Shown here one piece after another: positions 1 through 12,178 of a DNA stretch of 64,000 nt (position 1 is the stretch's first letter; the number at the start of each line of letters is the position of its first letter). The notes below the pieces were generated by a model. It searched no databases and was not told the origin of the DNA. It saw only the letters and a list, made by a program, of their open reading frames with translations. The position numbers were made by a program, and so were the translations under genes. Source of the stretch: Symsagittifera roscoffensis (Eukaryota; Xenacoelomorpha; Acoela; Convolutidae); assembly GCF_963678635.1 (NCBI RefSeq), contig NC_087063.1:15257006-15321005 (forward strand). The letters run 5' to 3'.

Positions 1-544
1 TATAAATTGGTGTCTTTGACAATAAGTTCTTTCGATATTTTTAGTATTTGTTTTAAGAAAAAATCCTAAATAATTAGGTAAAGTTTTCAACTTAAAGACG
101 TCGCATTCTAAATCCCTAATTTAACTCAATTTGAATGTGCGGACCGAAAAAGCATGGCTTTGTTTGAGGTTTCTTGGGAAATTATCTTGAAAAAGTTGTA
201 ATATTTGACAATTTTGATTAAAAAAACTATCAGAATTGGAAACATTTAGACTTCTTCAACCGTCTTCATGGGTTGTTTAATAGCAGTATCACTAGCCTCA
301 TTGTTTTTTTCTGTTTCAACTATGGTTGCCATGCCCCCCCCCCCAATTGAAATGTACGAAAAAAATAAGAAAGATAATGTGACTCACAAATGAAGTGAAG
401 ATGTAGTGATGATACTCAGTCAACATCTGTAGATCTTTCATCTGAAACATAACAGAATAACATGTTTTTTTTCAATTCTTTTTCAATACTGGCTTCATTT
501 TTCATCCGATTTCGGATAATAGCTTAAATATTGCAATAAGTTTT

Positions 545-1150
545 TGTTCCGACCACTGAAAATGGGGAGAAATTTTGTATTCGGCTGTGTTTTAGTTTTT
601 TACTTTTTCCACTCAAAATCAGGTACCACAAATAATCATCGGACAGGATTGAGTGATAAATCATATTAAAGGTTTTTCAGTCGTGATTGGAACCACATTT
701 AAAAATGTCGAAAAAAAAGTGTTTGAAATTTTTGATTTTTCATCGAATTAGAATGCAAAATTTAATCCCTAAAAACTTAGTTTTGATCAAGTAAAATTAC
801 TTTTGTAGCTCCATTTTTGGAACCAAAAACATCAGAACTTTGGAAAATATTCTGCAAAAAAAATTTGAAATAAAAGTCGAAGTTTTCGGAATTTTTTTCC
901 TTATCAGTTTTCTCAAAAAAAATTGTGTCTATGTTACTATGAATGACATTTTCTGAAATTGTGTCTATGTTACTATGAATGAAATTGTGTCTATGTTACT
1001 ATGAATGACATGCTCAAAATATAGTTTTACATTAGACTTTTTAATCACTTCCTTCACTAATTTGAAAAAAAAAGCTTTTTCTTGTAGTTTTTTAAACACT
1101 ATGGTTGGAATCTTCTGTGCAACTTGCACAGTAAACGGCTATCCTTCTTC
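545..1150 (+). mobile_element. Family A repeat, copy 1 (MITE-like)
   Basis: Starts TGTTCCGACCACTGAAAATG and ends near CGGCTATCCTTC. Shared landmarks with other family A copies are AAATCAGGTACCACAAATAA, the TGATAAATCATATTAAA segment, and a terminal GTTGGAATCTTCTGTGC piece. The length is about 600 bp, with no coding capacity. Four copies lie in this window (also 1160-1740, 7057-7650 and 9893-10520), all inside the glutamate receptor gene. The family name is mine. Confidence 0.7.
921..1010. repeat. Short tandem repeat, three units
   Basis: The phrase AATTGTGTCTATGTTACTAT followed by GAATGA occurs three times, starting at 921, 957 and 983. The spacing is irregular (36 then 26 bp), so the array includes a 10-bp insertion or deletion. 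It sits inside family A repeat DNA in the receptor intron. Confidence 0.85.
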
Positions 1151-1159
1151 TTTTTGCTT

Positions 1160-1740
1160 GCTTTCTTTTTGTTTTCTACACAAAATCAGGTACCACAAAT
1201 AACCATCAGACTGGGTTGGGTGATATATCATATTAAAGCCCTTTTAGTCGTGACTCGAACAACATTAGGAAATTTTCAAAAAGTTTTCCCACTGTCGGGA
1301 AAAACCGGTTTGAAATTTCTGATTTTTGTCTTAATTCGAGCTAATAAATAAGCTTGCAATAGCTTATTTCAATGACCTAAAAGCTTACACTAGATGAATT
1401 TAAGCCGTAGCAATTTAGATTTACTCGTGGAAAGTTAGTTTTTTTTTCAATATCATAGCGCTTTTTGGAATCAAAAACTTCAAAATTTCAAAAAAATTGC
1501 ACGTTTTTTTGTTGATTTTTTTCAGTCATTTTTGTACAAAAATTGTTTTTTTTTTCAATTTAAGTATTTTACTAAAACTGTCGGAAATTCTTAAGCTCTA
1601 ATTTTTTGTCAAGATCTTTTTATCACGCCACACCGAATAAACTACCCTAATTTGAAAAGAAAAATTTGTTGTGTTTCTTAAGACGATGGTCGGAACATTC
1701 TGTGCTTTTTTGCAGAATAACCGGCTATCCTTGCTTACAT
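1160..1740 (+). mobile_element. Family A repeat, copy 2, head-to-tail with copy 1
   Basis: Begins inside the family at ACACAAAATCAGGTACCAC, lacking the TGTTCCGACC start, and ends GGTCGGAACATTCTGTGC then CCGGCTATCC. Copies 1 and 2 form a dimer in the same orientation. Confidence 0.65.
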
Positions 1741-2055
1741 TGTTTCTTTGAATTAGAGCCAATTACGATGAAAAACACGTGGATTTGTTGCTATTTTAGT
1801 CAAAATTTCTCATCAAATTGTGTATTTTTTTGCCAAGGTGAACGTCATTACCAGGCAAATTTAGCGGAGGAGGTGCAGCATTAAGTTCAACTTTGAAACT
1901 GACCCTACACAAAACCTTTGATTATATACTTATGGCTTACAACTTTGGCACCAAGGGAGCCCAAAGTAAATGTTTCAGCAGATCATTCATTGAATTCTCA
2001 TTTGGCGTTAGAATGATTGAATCTCACGATTCCATTTCACCCCCCTGCTACTTAC

Positions 2056-2249
2056 TGTGTTGAGCAGTGTGATGAGAGTGAGTGGGTGGCAGTCTACAAT
2101 CACTCTCTTCCTCGTATTCCTGAACTGCTTCAGAGTCTGCACCAGTCGCTCCTTCGTCTCCTTCTCCTCCCCCACCTGCACCTTCCACGCAGTGAACGAG
2201 GAGTTCGAGGTGTCCTGCAGTCGCATCACATCTCCCATCTGGCGAAGAC
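2056..2249 (-). CDS. Ionotropic glutamate receptor, later amino-terminal domain exon
   Basis: A 194-bp exon, entering in phase 1 and leaving in phase 0 at a consensus GTAAGT donor; the acceptor is TGTTTCAG. It completes the Gly of ETEDG and reads LRQMGDVMRLQDTSNSS, then WKVQVGEEKETKERLVQTLK, then RKRVIVDCHPLTLITLLNT. This matches the second-lobe helix, the strand carrying the ligand-independent 'V-V' motif, and the 'ii-DC' strand with following helix seen in kainate receptors. The remaining domains (end of amino-terminal domain, ligand-binding domain, pore) must lie left of position 1. I saw no further exon in positions 1-2055. Confidence 0.9.
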
Positions 2250-4348
2250 CTGAAACACCACAAACTCCATCTTTCTTTACAACTCTGATTTTATTGGTCA
2301 TGAAATTGGTATAAAGTACATGACTATTGTTTCGTTGCTACATGATTCGAAAAAAAAAACAAGTTATACAAAACACTTCCACGAGCATATTTTAAAATTT
2401 TTTCAAGCAAGATGATTGTGGTTTGCAAAACAACCAGCTGTGCTTGCTTTTTTATAATGTTCATCCCCCAATTTATGTTCGGATTTATACCTTTTTATTT
2501 CAATATCAACGTCAAATAGGGCCGCGTTAGTTGTTATTTTAAAGCCCATATTGGATTGTGATTTTGATTGAAAAAAATTACTCAGAGTAGTTTTTTGCCG
2601 TTTTCAAGAAGTGATCCGAACTTTTTTGTATCCAGGCTGTATTGCCAATTTTTTTGAAAGTAACTCATATTTTTCTTCTGACCCTCGAATAGTGGGAAGA
2701 ATGTACACCGTAGACTGGTTTTCCAAGTTATTTCAACAAACTGGCAACTGGCAACAAACTGGCACTGTGTCTCTAAGTTTTCGGTTGAAGTTACAAGCAT
2801 TAAACTTCTAGCTATAAGTTTTATGTCCACAACAAACCTTTTTATTTACATATTCATGTTTTTTGCTAATAACCGAAGCAATAGCTTTAGAAAAAAAGTT
2901 TTAATAAGCTTTAGAAAAAAAATCGTCTTTTTAACAGGTAGACATTGAGCGATTTTAGTCAGGTAGACATTGAGGGAAGTAAATGATGCCGTGAGGTCAG
3001 ATTGGAAAAACTATTTCGGTTTTGCATTTTTTAAATTAAAAGAAAAATTTAAATTGCCACTTTGTTATAATGTCGTGCATCGGTAGTGATGGTGCCCAGT
3101 AATCATATGATTGCGGGTTCAAATCGCATGTGCGCTGCAATTTACAAGGTGAGCTCTTGTAAGACAGCCATAGCGTAGTTAACCTTGAATGTTTAAACTT
3201 CGGTTAGGCCTAGGGCTGGTTAACTGAAAAAAAAAAATAACTATCGCGCGATTTCCTTCATTTTTTAACGCCTAATTGGTGAGTTAATCTGGTTCAAAAA
3301 TCATTTCAAATTCGTATGAGACAAACTATTTAGTTTTTATAATATATTACAGGGCGCAGAACATATCAGTCTATACTTAACGGCAGAAAATTTTCAAGAA
3401 AAACTACACAATTTATTCAAGCTTTTTTAAGCTACTTCCTAAAGGCAGTAGAAACATTCAACACTTGGTCCCGATAAGAGCGGTCATTTTCTTGTAATGG
3501 GAATACAATATTAAAGGCTCTTGTTTTGCGTTCAATTTGATGACTAATTTGTCAGTATTTGGCTGAAAAATTCAAAAAAAATATCAGTTACTAAGTGATA
3601 CAACTACTGGTATCAGGGCAACGACCTAAAATATTTTTTAAAAGCAAAATGTCTTTTACAAATGAAATCTTGGAATGTTTTTTTTTAAATATCCTCCGCT
3701 GTCTCAAATTCTACTTGAGCTGTATCAATTCACGGTGAGATTTTCGAAGACGGAGAGCAAATTGCTGAAAGAAGGTGCTCTTTCGACTACCTTGATATAA
3801 GTAAATATATCAAAAATTGAATTCTAAATATATGAAAAAAAAAAAATTTCAACGAAAAAAAAACATTTGAAAAAATTGACACAAAACAGCCCAAATTTTG
3901 CAAAAATCAGCCGTTTTTTTAAAATTTTTCTCTAGATTCCCTTTTTTCTAAAAATGGCGAATGAATGAAGTCAAAAAATGCAAGATGAAATGTTTGTAAT
4001 GCCAAAAATAGCGTTAAAATTGTTGTGGGTTAAAGTTTAGAGGTCAAGTTGTTTAACTCAGACTAACAGCCCAAAAATTAGTCAGACCAGTTTTTCTCGA
4101 CACAAACAAAGTTGACAGCACAAAAAAACTCTGAGTGAAATCCTAAACGCCGCACTTAGTATCCTATGCGCTATCTTGGAGGTAATTAAAAAAGGGCATG
4201 CATGCTTCCTCATCACTTTGTGACGTAATCGGAACAGAAGTTAAACACTGAGGCGAAGCTGCGCTTTGCAAAAACTTGAAAGAATACGACCGAAAATCAG
4301 CTCTATTACGTGAAATAAGAAAAAGTAGAAATCAATTTCAAAGTAGTA

Positions 4349-4430
4349 AAATTTCGGCTCTGTGTCAGATTCAAATCTGCGACCCAGTAAAGTTGAGTCT
4401 CACGCAATAACCTCTCAGCCACGGATGCTT
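4349..4430 (-). other. tRNA-like sequence (degenerate; possible tRNA-derived SINE head or pseudo-tRNA)
   Basis: The minus strand reads CATCCGTGGCTGAGAGGTTA, close to the A box of a Ser/Leu-type tRNA. About 36 nt later it reads GGTCGCAGATTTGAATCTG, close to a B box. The T-arm is only partly paired and the acceptor stem does not close, so a functional tRNA is unlikely. No poly-A or other SINE tail was located. Confidence 0.35.
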
Positions 4431-4894
4431 AAGTTCCCCAAAAACAAGCCATCAGTAACGCAGCTTCATATGCTAATAATTTGTTAATTCGATGCCAAAT
4501 ACAAAAGTCACAAATTTGCATGTAATAAATTGGAAAACATAAAACATAAATCAATTAAGGGTTTGAAAAAAAAATTGCGAGCTAGACTAAGTTGCAAAAT
4601 TTCTGAAATCGAGCTTTCTATCATTGATTGAACTGCTCTTTGAAACAAATAAATTTTTCCGGTTCAGTTAACTTTTTACTAATCAAATGTCAAAGCACAT
4701 ATGATATTATACTGCTACCGCAGCCTACCGATTCAAAAAAGCCAACAATAGTAGCACTTTTAATTGCAACTTAGGTTGGAAAAAAAGAAAATCCGTACTA
4801 ATACAAGCCTAAATTCGCAAGTGTAGATTACGCGAAATAACTAATCAAAATAGCTCAAGTTGGAATTTTAGAAATCCTTGTTACCAAAAAAAAT

Positions 4895-5262
4895 CAGGCA
4901 TTCGACCCCTTCACCAACTAAAAGGTCCCCCGTTTGGTTTTATTTTATGATATCAATTTTAGGCCGACCAATCGTAAATTTTTTCTTAAGGCGCCTTTGG
5001 CGCCAATATATAAACTTTGAAGGGGAGCGCGCGCCGAAAAACGCAATTTTTTGTCAAAATTTTTCAAAAAAAAGCCCAAAAACGGCTTTTTGACCAGTTT
5101 TTTTTTCTCAAAAATTTGCTTGCGGCGCAAAATATTGGTCAAAATAAGGTCTTTGTAGTTTTCTTAGAGTGCTCGGAAAATCAATTTGAAAAAACGTCGT
5201 CAAAATTTTCGAACAATTTTTTGAAAGTCCGCCGCCTCTCAAGAAAATCCTAAGTCCTCCTC
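4895..5262 (+). mobile_element. Family C repeat, copy 1
   Basis: A repeat of about 370 bp marked by CATTCGACCCCTT, AAGGTCCCCC, the self-complementary GGCGCCTTTGGCGCC, then GGGGAGCGCGCG and an A/T-rich 3' half ending in a CCGCC-CTC--AAGAAAATCC motif. It is shared with 25772-26190 and 27045-27350. There is no protein-coding signal. It lies in a receptor intron just downstream, in transcription order, of exon 5657-5403. Confidence 0.7.
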
Positions 5263-5402
5263 TATTCTAAACTGAAAATTATTGCAAAAATGGTTCTTCG
5301 AAATCGGAATTGGCTAAGAAAATAATCATTGCAGTTACAGTTTTTTTTTACTACTGGAAAAGGTATAGTAATTGGTAGGCTAAACTTTTTTGGATCACTG
5401 AC

Positions 5403-5657
5403 CGTCTTCAGTTTCGTACAGGATGGCGAACCTCTCCCACTTGTAGTAGTCCACAATGTCATACATGATGCGATTGATGGTGGAGTAGTGGGGGTAGAGG
5501 TTGATGTAGAAGCTGCCTGGGTTGTCCGTCTGGAACTGGGGCGAGTAGTGGATGATTGGCACCTCGAACATGTCCCCGAAAGACTGGATTGCAGCTCCCG
5601 CATTCTTCCCCGGCGGGGCTAAGATCGCCACCACGCCCTCCTCCAACAGTGAACAAG
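5403..5657 (-). CDS. Ionotropic glutamate receptor (kainate/AMPA-like), amino-terminal domain core exon
   Basis: A 255-bp exon of 85 codons, phase 1 to phase 1, with acceptor TTTTTTTTTCAG and donor GTCAGT. The product begins ACSLLEEGVVAILAP, the family's cysteine-containing helix followed by the 'GV-AIFGP'-type strand. It continues through EVPIIHYSPQF, DNPGSFYINLYPHYS and YYKWERFAILYETEDG. The order Cys-helix, GVVAI, VP-I, SFY-LYP, KW--F-ILY-T-DG is diagnostic of the kainate/AMPA amino-terminal domain rather than of NMDA or antennal ionotropic receptors. The reading frame joins cleanly to exons 8552-8394 and 2249-2056. No in-frame stop is present. Which paralogue this is cannot be decided without the pore and ligand-binding exons, which lie outside the window. 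Confidence 0.92.
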
Positions 5658-7056
5658 CTGAAAAAAAAACGCAAGTAATTTCTGGCTATTATTTATATAA
5701 TTTGATGCGATTTTAATTTTTTGTTTCTTATGAATGATTTTTAGACTTAATTCATAAATGATATCAATGCCCTTTTGGTTTGAGTTAAAATTAACGATGA
5801 ATCATATAGAAAACTTAGCCTTCAAGCTACATCGCATCGCCAGTTGCTTGAAGACGATTACTGGTAAATTGTTTCCTGTTACTGTCATGATTGTATCAAA
5901 ACGGACAAAAACAGGAATTTTATGAACGGGGCTGAAAATCAAGTCGACTTTTTGAACTGAACAACTTAAATTTTTGAGATCTATCATTACCCCTGAAAGA
6001 CACATCTCAGCAATAATTTTAGCTAATGGTTTTTTTTTTGTTTTAACAACAATACAATGAAATAATTCAAGTTGTATTGATCATTTTCTTCCTAGGTCAA
6101 TTTTTTCAAATTCAAACAAATACTAAGAAAAAGGCTCAATTTCAAAGGTTTTCATCATTATTAACCATTTTTTTCTGCTTTGTCTCGAGATAGATTTTGA
6201 TCTGATTTCTTAAGTTGTGAAAAGACATTAATTAATCCCCGTGGGTTTTATCGCAAAGAGTCAAATTGACCGGATCTATTTGCAACTTTCGGGACCAAAT
6301 GCGGTTCAATTAGTATTCTAATCGGCTTAATAACCGGGCTTACATTTCACTCATTCATACTCGCTCAAATTAACTTTTCTTGGGCATTTTTAAAACTCGA
6401 ACTTTGTTTTTCATAAAAGAGATCGCTTCAAGTAATTTAGGGTCAAAACATACGAGTTATGAGTTGAAATGATATTAAAGAATATAGCTTTTTCTCAGTT
6501 AGGTTGGTCCAAATGTCAAAACTTGTCAAAGTAGAGCAAACAAATGTGATTAGTTTGGGCCAAATTTGCTTACTTAAGACTTAGCAAAGACCCACAAAAC
6601 TGACTCTTTCAATTAGCAGGCCCCTTTATATCTATAAGGGTCGTTCGTTTGTCTCCTCTGAACAGGTTTTATTTAATGACCTGAAGAGGTCGTATTAACG
6701 AAAAAACATTGATTCCACAAAATTTATTTTAAGCAAAACACAAATCTCAGATAGTCTCAGGATTTCATATGTTCAAATTTACTCAGACTTACAAAACCAT
6801 TTTTGATGTTTTTTTAATAATCTAGTAAAATTAAAGTTGATACGCCAATTTTTTGTTTGCCAAAAATTAATTGTTGGGCAAGGGCAACGTTCAATCAGTA
6901 TTCAGCTTACGACTTGGGATCCAACTTAAAACCATTTGCAAATGGATGGCAACCATTAATGAGGGGTCGATCAGAAGAAACCGAAGTGTCATCTTTTTGG
7001 CAATATTTTTAGGCTATGAGTTTTTTTTGCAAAATTTTGAATACAAAACCAGTCAA

Positions 7057-7650
7057 AACAAGGATAGCCGGTTATTGTGGGATGTTGAATATAGCCAAGA
7101 ATATTTCTTTTCAAATAAGTGTCGTTTTTTTTGCGTGGCGTGATAGAACGTTGTGAACGAAAAAGTAGAACTTACGCATATACGCATAGTGAAATAAGCA
7201 AAATGTACTATAGTTTTTGAAGAAAAAAAACTAAAAAAAAAATCATTGCAAAAAAGTTTTCAAACAGTTTTAAAGTTTTTTCAAATTGTTTTGCAGAAAT
7301 TTTTTGAGTTTTTGAATTTTTTGTGCTCAAAACAGCGCTAAGAGCTCTAAAACTAATTTTCTCGAGTAAAACTAAGTTTTTACGGCTTAAATTCAGCATA
7401 AATAAGCTTGCTCAATTGCTTTTATTGCTCTTATTCAGACTCAAAATTAAAATTTCAAACTACTTTCTCAATACTGAGAAATTAAAAAAAAAAAAGTAGT
7501 TTGAATCACGATTGAAAAGGTTTTTAAAAGATATTTCACTTGACTCACTCGAATGATTATTTAGGATACCTGATTTCCTGATTTTGCATGGAAAACAAAA
7601 AAAGAACCCGAATAATAAGTTATTCCCCATTTTTAATGATCGGAACAAAT
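7057..7650 (-). mobile_element. Family A repeat, copy 3
   Basis: On the plus strand it opens AACAAGGATAGCCGGTTATT and closes with CCCCATTTTTAATGATCGGA, the reverse order of copy 1. It lies in the intron between receptor exons 8552-8394 and 5657-5403. Confidence 0.7.
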
Positions 7651-7760
7651 AGCCTTGGTTCGCCATCACCCTTACTTATGATTTACAGGAAGTTGCACGA
7701 GATACTTAGCAGTCATATTTGCATATTGATTTAAATTAATTATCATCAATAATTAGGAAA

Positions 7761-8250
7761 CAAGGCTGCTTGTATCAGGGTGAAGTCCTGAATATTCCGA
7801 CGGCATTTTAATGTCTATGGATTTGTATTTGCTTTTAGAAATTGAATGACACATTTAAAAACAAAAGAAAAAAAACGGGCTATTTAAACACGTACAAAGT
7901 GACATATTTCGGTTATATTTAAGTATTAAATAGACTAAATTGCTCGCCTCAATTCAATTTGAAACAAATTTTACGACTGATTAAATCTTCACTCACACGT
8001 CAATGCACGAAATATATCGCGCATTAATTGTAAAAGTGAGCAAATGGGCAATCTTTCAATCCCCACAACTTCACAAAAAAAGATTAAAGGTAAAATAATT
8101 TTGTTTTGTTTTGAGCTCGAGACCACACTTTTCGAATGATTTTTTCAACTTCCGTTAAGAACCGGTAGTAAAAAAGCCAAAGTATGTCTGGGGAAAAACC
8201 AACTCGATCACGATTACTCCGTCATTTTGTTTGAAAGTAGTTGGAACAAT
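7761..8250 (-). mobile_element. Family B repeat, copy 1
   Basis: Begins GGCTGCTTGTATCAGGGTGA on the plus strand and contains the conserved GCACGAAATATATCGCGCATTA block and the GAGCAAATGGGCAATCTTTC block. It ends in AAAGTAGTTGGAACAATA, which corresponds to the TGTTCCGACTTTCG end. It lies in the receptor intron between exons 8552-8394 and 5657-5403. The family is about 520 bp, non-coding and MITE-like. Confidence 0.7.
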
Positions 8251-8393
8251 AAATGAGTGAGTTCAATTGTACGACCGACAATAGCAGGACTGAAAAAATC
8301 CAAATGGAATGACCAAACATGAGCAATCAATTTTCGAGCAATTGGTCTTTTTCGAACGAGAGATTCGCCACGTGACTTTATTTATAAGCTTAC

Positions 8394-8552
8394 CTTGTAT
8401 CGATGTCTGGAAAGCGTTGTCCGGGTCAATCTGTTTGATGATGGGCTGGATTGAGAAGGAGGTGCCTGGGAAGGAGCTGGCTCTGTTCACCTCATCCAGG
8501 GTCCACTGCAGGAACAGACGCAGGTCCGGCTGCGAACTGGGAATTATAGCAC
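8394..8552 (-). CDS. Ionotropic glutamate receptor, exon encoding start of amino-terminal domain
   Basis: A 159-bp exon of 53 codons, phase 1 to phase 1. It has a clean acceptor (TTGCAG) and donor (GTAAGC) on the minus strand. It encodes GAIIPSSQPDLRLFLQWTLDEVN and then a SFSIQPIIKQID stretch, which match the first strand, first helix and second strand of the receptor amino-terminal (LIVBP-like) domain. In this family the domain controls subunit assembly and is extracellular. The exon joins the signal-peptide exon across a 3.6-kb intron and the next coding exon across a 2.7-kb intron. GC content is clearly higher than in the flanking introns. Assignment to the iGluR superfamily rests on the four exons read together. 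Confidence 0.85.
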
Positions 8553-8630
8553 CTGCAACACACAACCAATCATTATACATAGAATGATACGGCAAAACCT
8601 ATAAAAAAATATTAGGATAAAAAATACTCA

Positions 8631-8750
8631 CAGAACCATTGTTGTAAACAGAACCATTATTTTATACAAGCATACACGGAGACATAACCATTGTTTTATG
8701 CATGGAACCATTAGTTATTACATAGAACCATACACAGAACCACAGTCATA
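8631..8750. repeat. Degenerate AGAACCAT-type short repeats
   Basis: AGAACCAT or close variants (GGAACCAT, ATAACCAT) recur about seven times in 120 bp. They lie immediately upstream, in transcription order, of receptor exon 8552-8394. Confidence 0.6.
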
Positions 8751-9892
8751 ACACCTCACTCAGCAACTTTGAAAGATTAACGCGAAAAAGTTAACCTTTA
8801 TTTTTTATTAACTTTTCATGTAAACACTGCAAAAAGTGATATTTCGTCGTCAATATTTTGCTAAAATAACCTTAAAAAAGTTACTCTTGTCGCGATTTTT
8901 TTAAAATTGCGTCATGCTTCTGACAGGCCAGAGCATTGCTAAATAAAACAATTCACAGTATATACCATTCATTCGGGTGTGTGGATTATGTATTTAATAT
9001 CAATGATATGCCGACACCTTCTGACGAAGAGAAAGGGTTCTTATACCAAAAATTAAAATCATATCGAGAGTACTCTAAATAAGGAAGGCAAGATTATAGG
9101 GAGGGACCTATCGCTATTTGCAATCGATGAATTTAAGATGACTTTCGAAAAGGACTCAATAGCTTTTTTATCTTCTGTCTCCATTGATAAGATTACTCCT
9201 ATTGTATGGCGCTATTGAAGCTCGTATTGATTGTTGCATTGTTGAACTGGCGGTGAGAATGAGCTCTATGGGAGCCTCTCGACGCACCAATGCAAGCTAG
9301 CAGGTGAAACTGATTAGACTTCAGTTTTGGAAATTAAGATATTAAGGGGAGGGGTAAAATGTCGGTAGAAGCGCAATCAATACAGGTTTGCTTTTCCATT
9401 TTGTCGCAAGCGACGCGATGCGATCTTAAATTCAATGGATGCATAATTCAAAATGAGCCAATATTGCGAAGAATAAATGCCGCAATTTTTTTTGGAAAAA
9501 GTCTGATAAAAAATATAAAATATGTAAGAGAAGTACAAAAAGTATAACTTCTTATAATCGTAGGACGAAAATTTATAGCGTCAAAATTATGTAAAGACGT
9601 CATAATTATGATGTCCGAAAAAAAAATTCAAAATAGTTCAAATAGTTCAAAATTTTCTGACTACCGTTTGACTTGTTTCAATTTTCTAAGATTTTTAATT
9701 TTTTTTGTCCCACCAACAATGTGAAGTTTCAAATGATATAAATTGATTTCTGTATGAAATGATTGAAAACAATTAATTTTTTTCAATTCGCTCCATTTGT
9801 CATAGATCAGCGCGTTAGAATTTGGAACAATTTCATGCAATGAAAAGTTTCACACACGCATTGAAAATCGTAAATAAAAAAATTGTAATTTA

Positions 9893-10520
9893 AAACAAGG
9901 ATAGCCGGTTGATGTGCAAGTAGCACAGAGTGTTCCGATCACAGTCTTTAAAAAAATACAAAAATAATTTCTCAAATTAGTGCCGTTTTCTTTGCATGTT
10001 GTGATTTAAAAATCTGAACGAAAAATAGAACTTAGGCATATTTTAGAGTAATAGTAAACTAGGTCAATTGGAAAACAGTTTTTGAAGAAAAATGACTAAA
10101 AAAAATTGAAAAAATTCTAAAAAATACAAAAAAAAATTTTGCGGAATATTTTTGAATTTTCAAGTTTTTGATTCCCAAAAATGAGCTGAAAAACTCCAAA
10201 AACGACCTTTACTTGAGTAAAACTAAGTTTTCACGGCTTAAGTTAAGCTTAATTAAGCTATCGCAATTACTAATTTCCTTACTAATTAGCTCGAAATTAG
10301 ACCAAAAATGAAAAATTTTAAACCGTTTTTTCTCGACACTGTAAAAATTTGTTTAAAAATTTTTAATGTCGTTCGAATCACGACATAAAAAGTTTTAATA
10401 AGATATATCACTCAACTTTGTCCGATGATTATTTGTGGTAGCTGATTTTGCGTGGAAAACAAAAAAAACTAAAACACAACCGAATACAAAGTTCCTCCCC
10501 ATTTTCAATGTTCGGAACAA
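9893..10520 (-). mobile_element. Family A repeat, copy 4
   Basis: Opens AAACAAGGATAGCCGGTTGA and closes CCCCATTTTCAATGTTCGGA on the plus strand. It is the longest complete copy, about 620 bp, in the first visible receptor intron. Confidence 0.7.
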
Positions 10521-12178
10521 AAACGAAAATCTCCAACTCAGTATAAAAATTTCCACCAAAAACATTTATTTCTAACTTCAAGCAATCGGAACAAGAACCT
10601 TAAAATGATGGAAAATACTCAACACAATTTGAACTTTTAGATGTTTCTTAGTTTGCTGGCAAAAATATATACCAGCACAAAACTTTTATCTGAAGCTGAA
10701 ATCAGAATAGCGAATTGAAGAAATGGCCGTGCAGAAAAATAGGAAAAGTATACAAGTGTCAAAAAACCGGCTTGAAAGTTATGTTTTGGTTCAATTTAAG
10801 AGCGGATAAGGCCGGCAAGTTACAGCTTGGGCCAAGCTTGGGCCAAAAATATGTTAATTCAATTGAGAAAAATGTTCATTTGATTGCGTAAAAAAATTAT
10901 CTGTACTATTTTAAATCAAGTTCTTGCTAGAGTCCAAACGGTTGAAATCAAAATAACGGGTTGTCAAAGATATTGAATATTCAAACAAATTGGGGCATAT
11001 TCAGAAAACAATGTTTAATTTCGACCTAGTGTAAGTCACTTGAAAAAAAAAAGAATAATTCTTATTTGTGAGTTAAAATAATTGTCTGGCACTTGCAATT
11101 CAAATGAAAAAAAAAATCAAAAAATTGAATGCAATTACTCCTTCTGGTAATTTGACACGGGTTTTCAAATCACTAAAAAGTATGCGCTGTCAATGAAAAA
11201 CGTCAATACAGCCGAAAACTACAGCTTAATATAAGGGAATCCCGGGTTGACGTCGTAGGAGTAGCCATCCCTGATTCAGCATTATATCATCAATCAGTGC
11301 TCTAAATGTACTGATCATAAATAAGTGGCTAATTATCAGTGCCTGAAGCCGCGATGAATATTTGATGCACTTTGCAGCTATAAATCGTAGGTAATTCTGC
11401 GAGACTATAGCTAAGAGTCATTGTAGGTGACTGGGAATCAATAGATTGTGGGATTGATCCCGGTTGGGAGCATTCTTTCCTAAAAAATGCAAAAATCAGC
11501 GCTGATTTCAGAGATAGCTTAGCAATAATTTCTAGATTCAGCGCTGTTTCGGAGATTAATCAGATTTATTTTAGAATTGGAGCTTCAGTACTGATTGATC
11601 GATATCAGTTTTTATCATGAATAAGTGTTTGATTTGCTGCGTATGTTTTTGCTATTCAGATTCCGTTTTATAGGTTAACAAATAACCTTGTTGATTTGAC
11701 TATAGAACCAGTTTTCTGTGTAAGTTTCACCAGTAAACTTTCTTAATTCAACTATTTAAGGAAATTAACCAAATTGTTATCAATTGAAAACAGAAAAATG
11801 AACAATACATTGAGATGCTTTTTGAATTTCTTACAAGACCGAAACACGATAATTGTGATTTGAGCCTCAAAAAGTCTGACGGCGATTATAAGACTGATAA
11901 TTGTGCCGATCCATTTTTAGAATCCTTTCTGGCTGATGCGCCAGTGAGTACTTTGGAGAAACTCTTTACCAGAAAAGCAGATACCACAAATAAACATCAA
12001 AGCAGATACCACAAATAAACATCAGATGGCTTCGAGTTTTTTAGGGCGTTTTCTTTTTAGGGTCTTTTGAATTATCATTTTTGTTAAACAAAATTGCACC
12101 GAATGCTAATTTTGGATAGTAAGCTTTAGATCTGTTTTCCTCATTTTTTTGAAACCGCGCATAAGTTTTCATACTCAC

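Larger units (their letters stand above)
1..2055. other. Intron of the glutamate receptor gene, partly made of family A repeats
   Basis: AT-rich DNA with no exon-like island. It holds a poly-C tract near 336-345, a short tandem repeat at 921-1010 and two head-to-tail family A copies at 545-1740. The short open frames in it lack splice signals or recognisable protein content. Confidence 0.6.

Noticed and set aside
336..345. Poly-C tract (another near 32577-32587) as regulatory motifs
   Set aside because: Simple homopolymers of variable length with no context; likely sequence noise.
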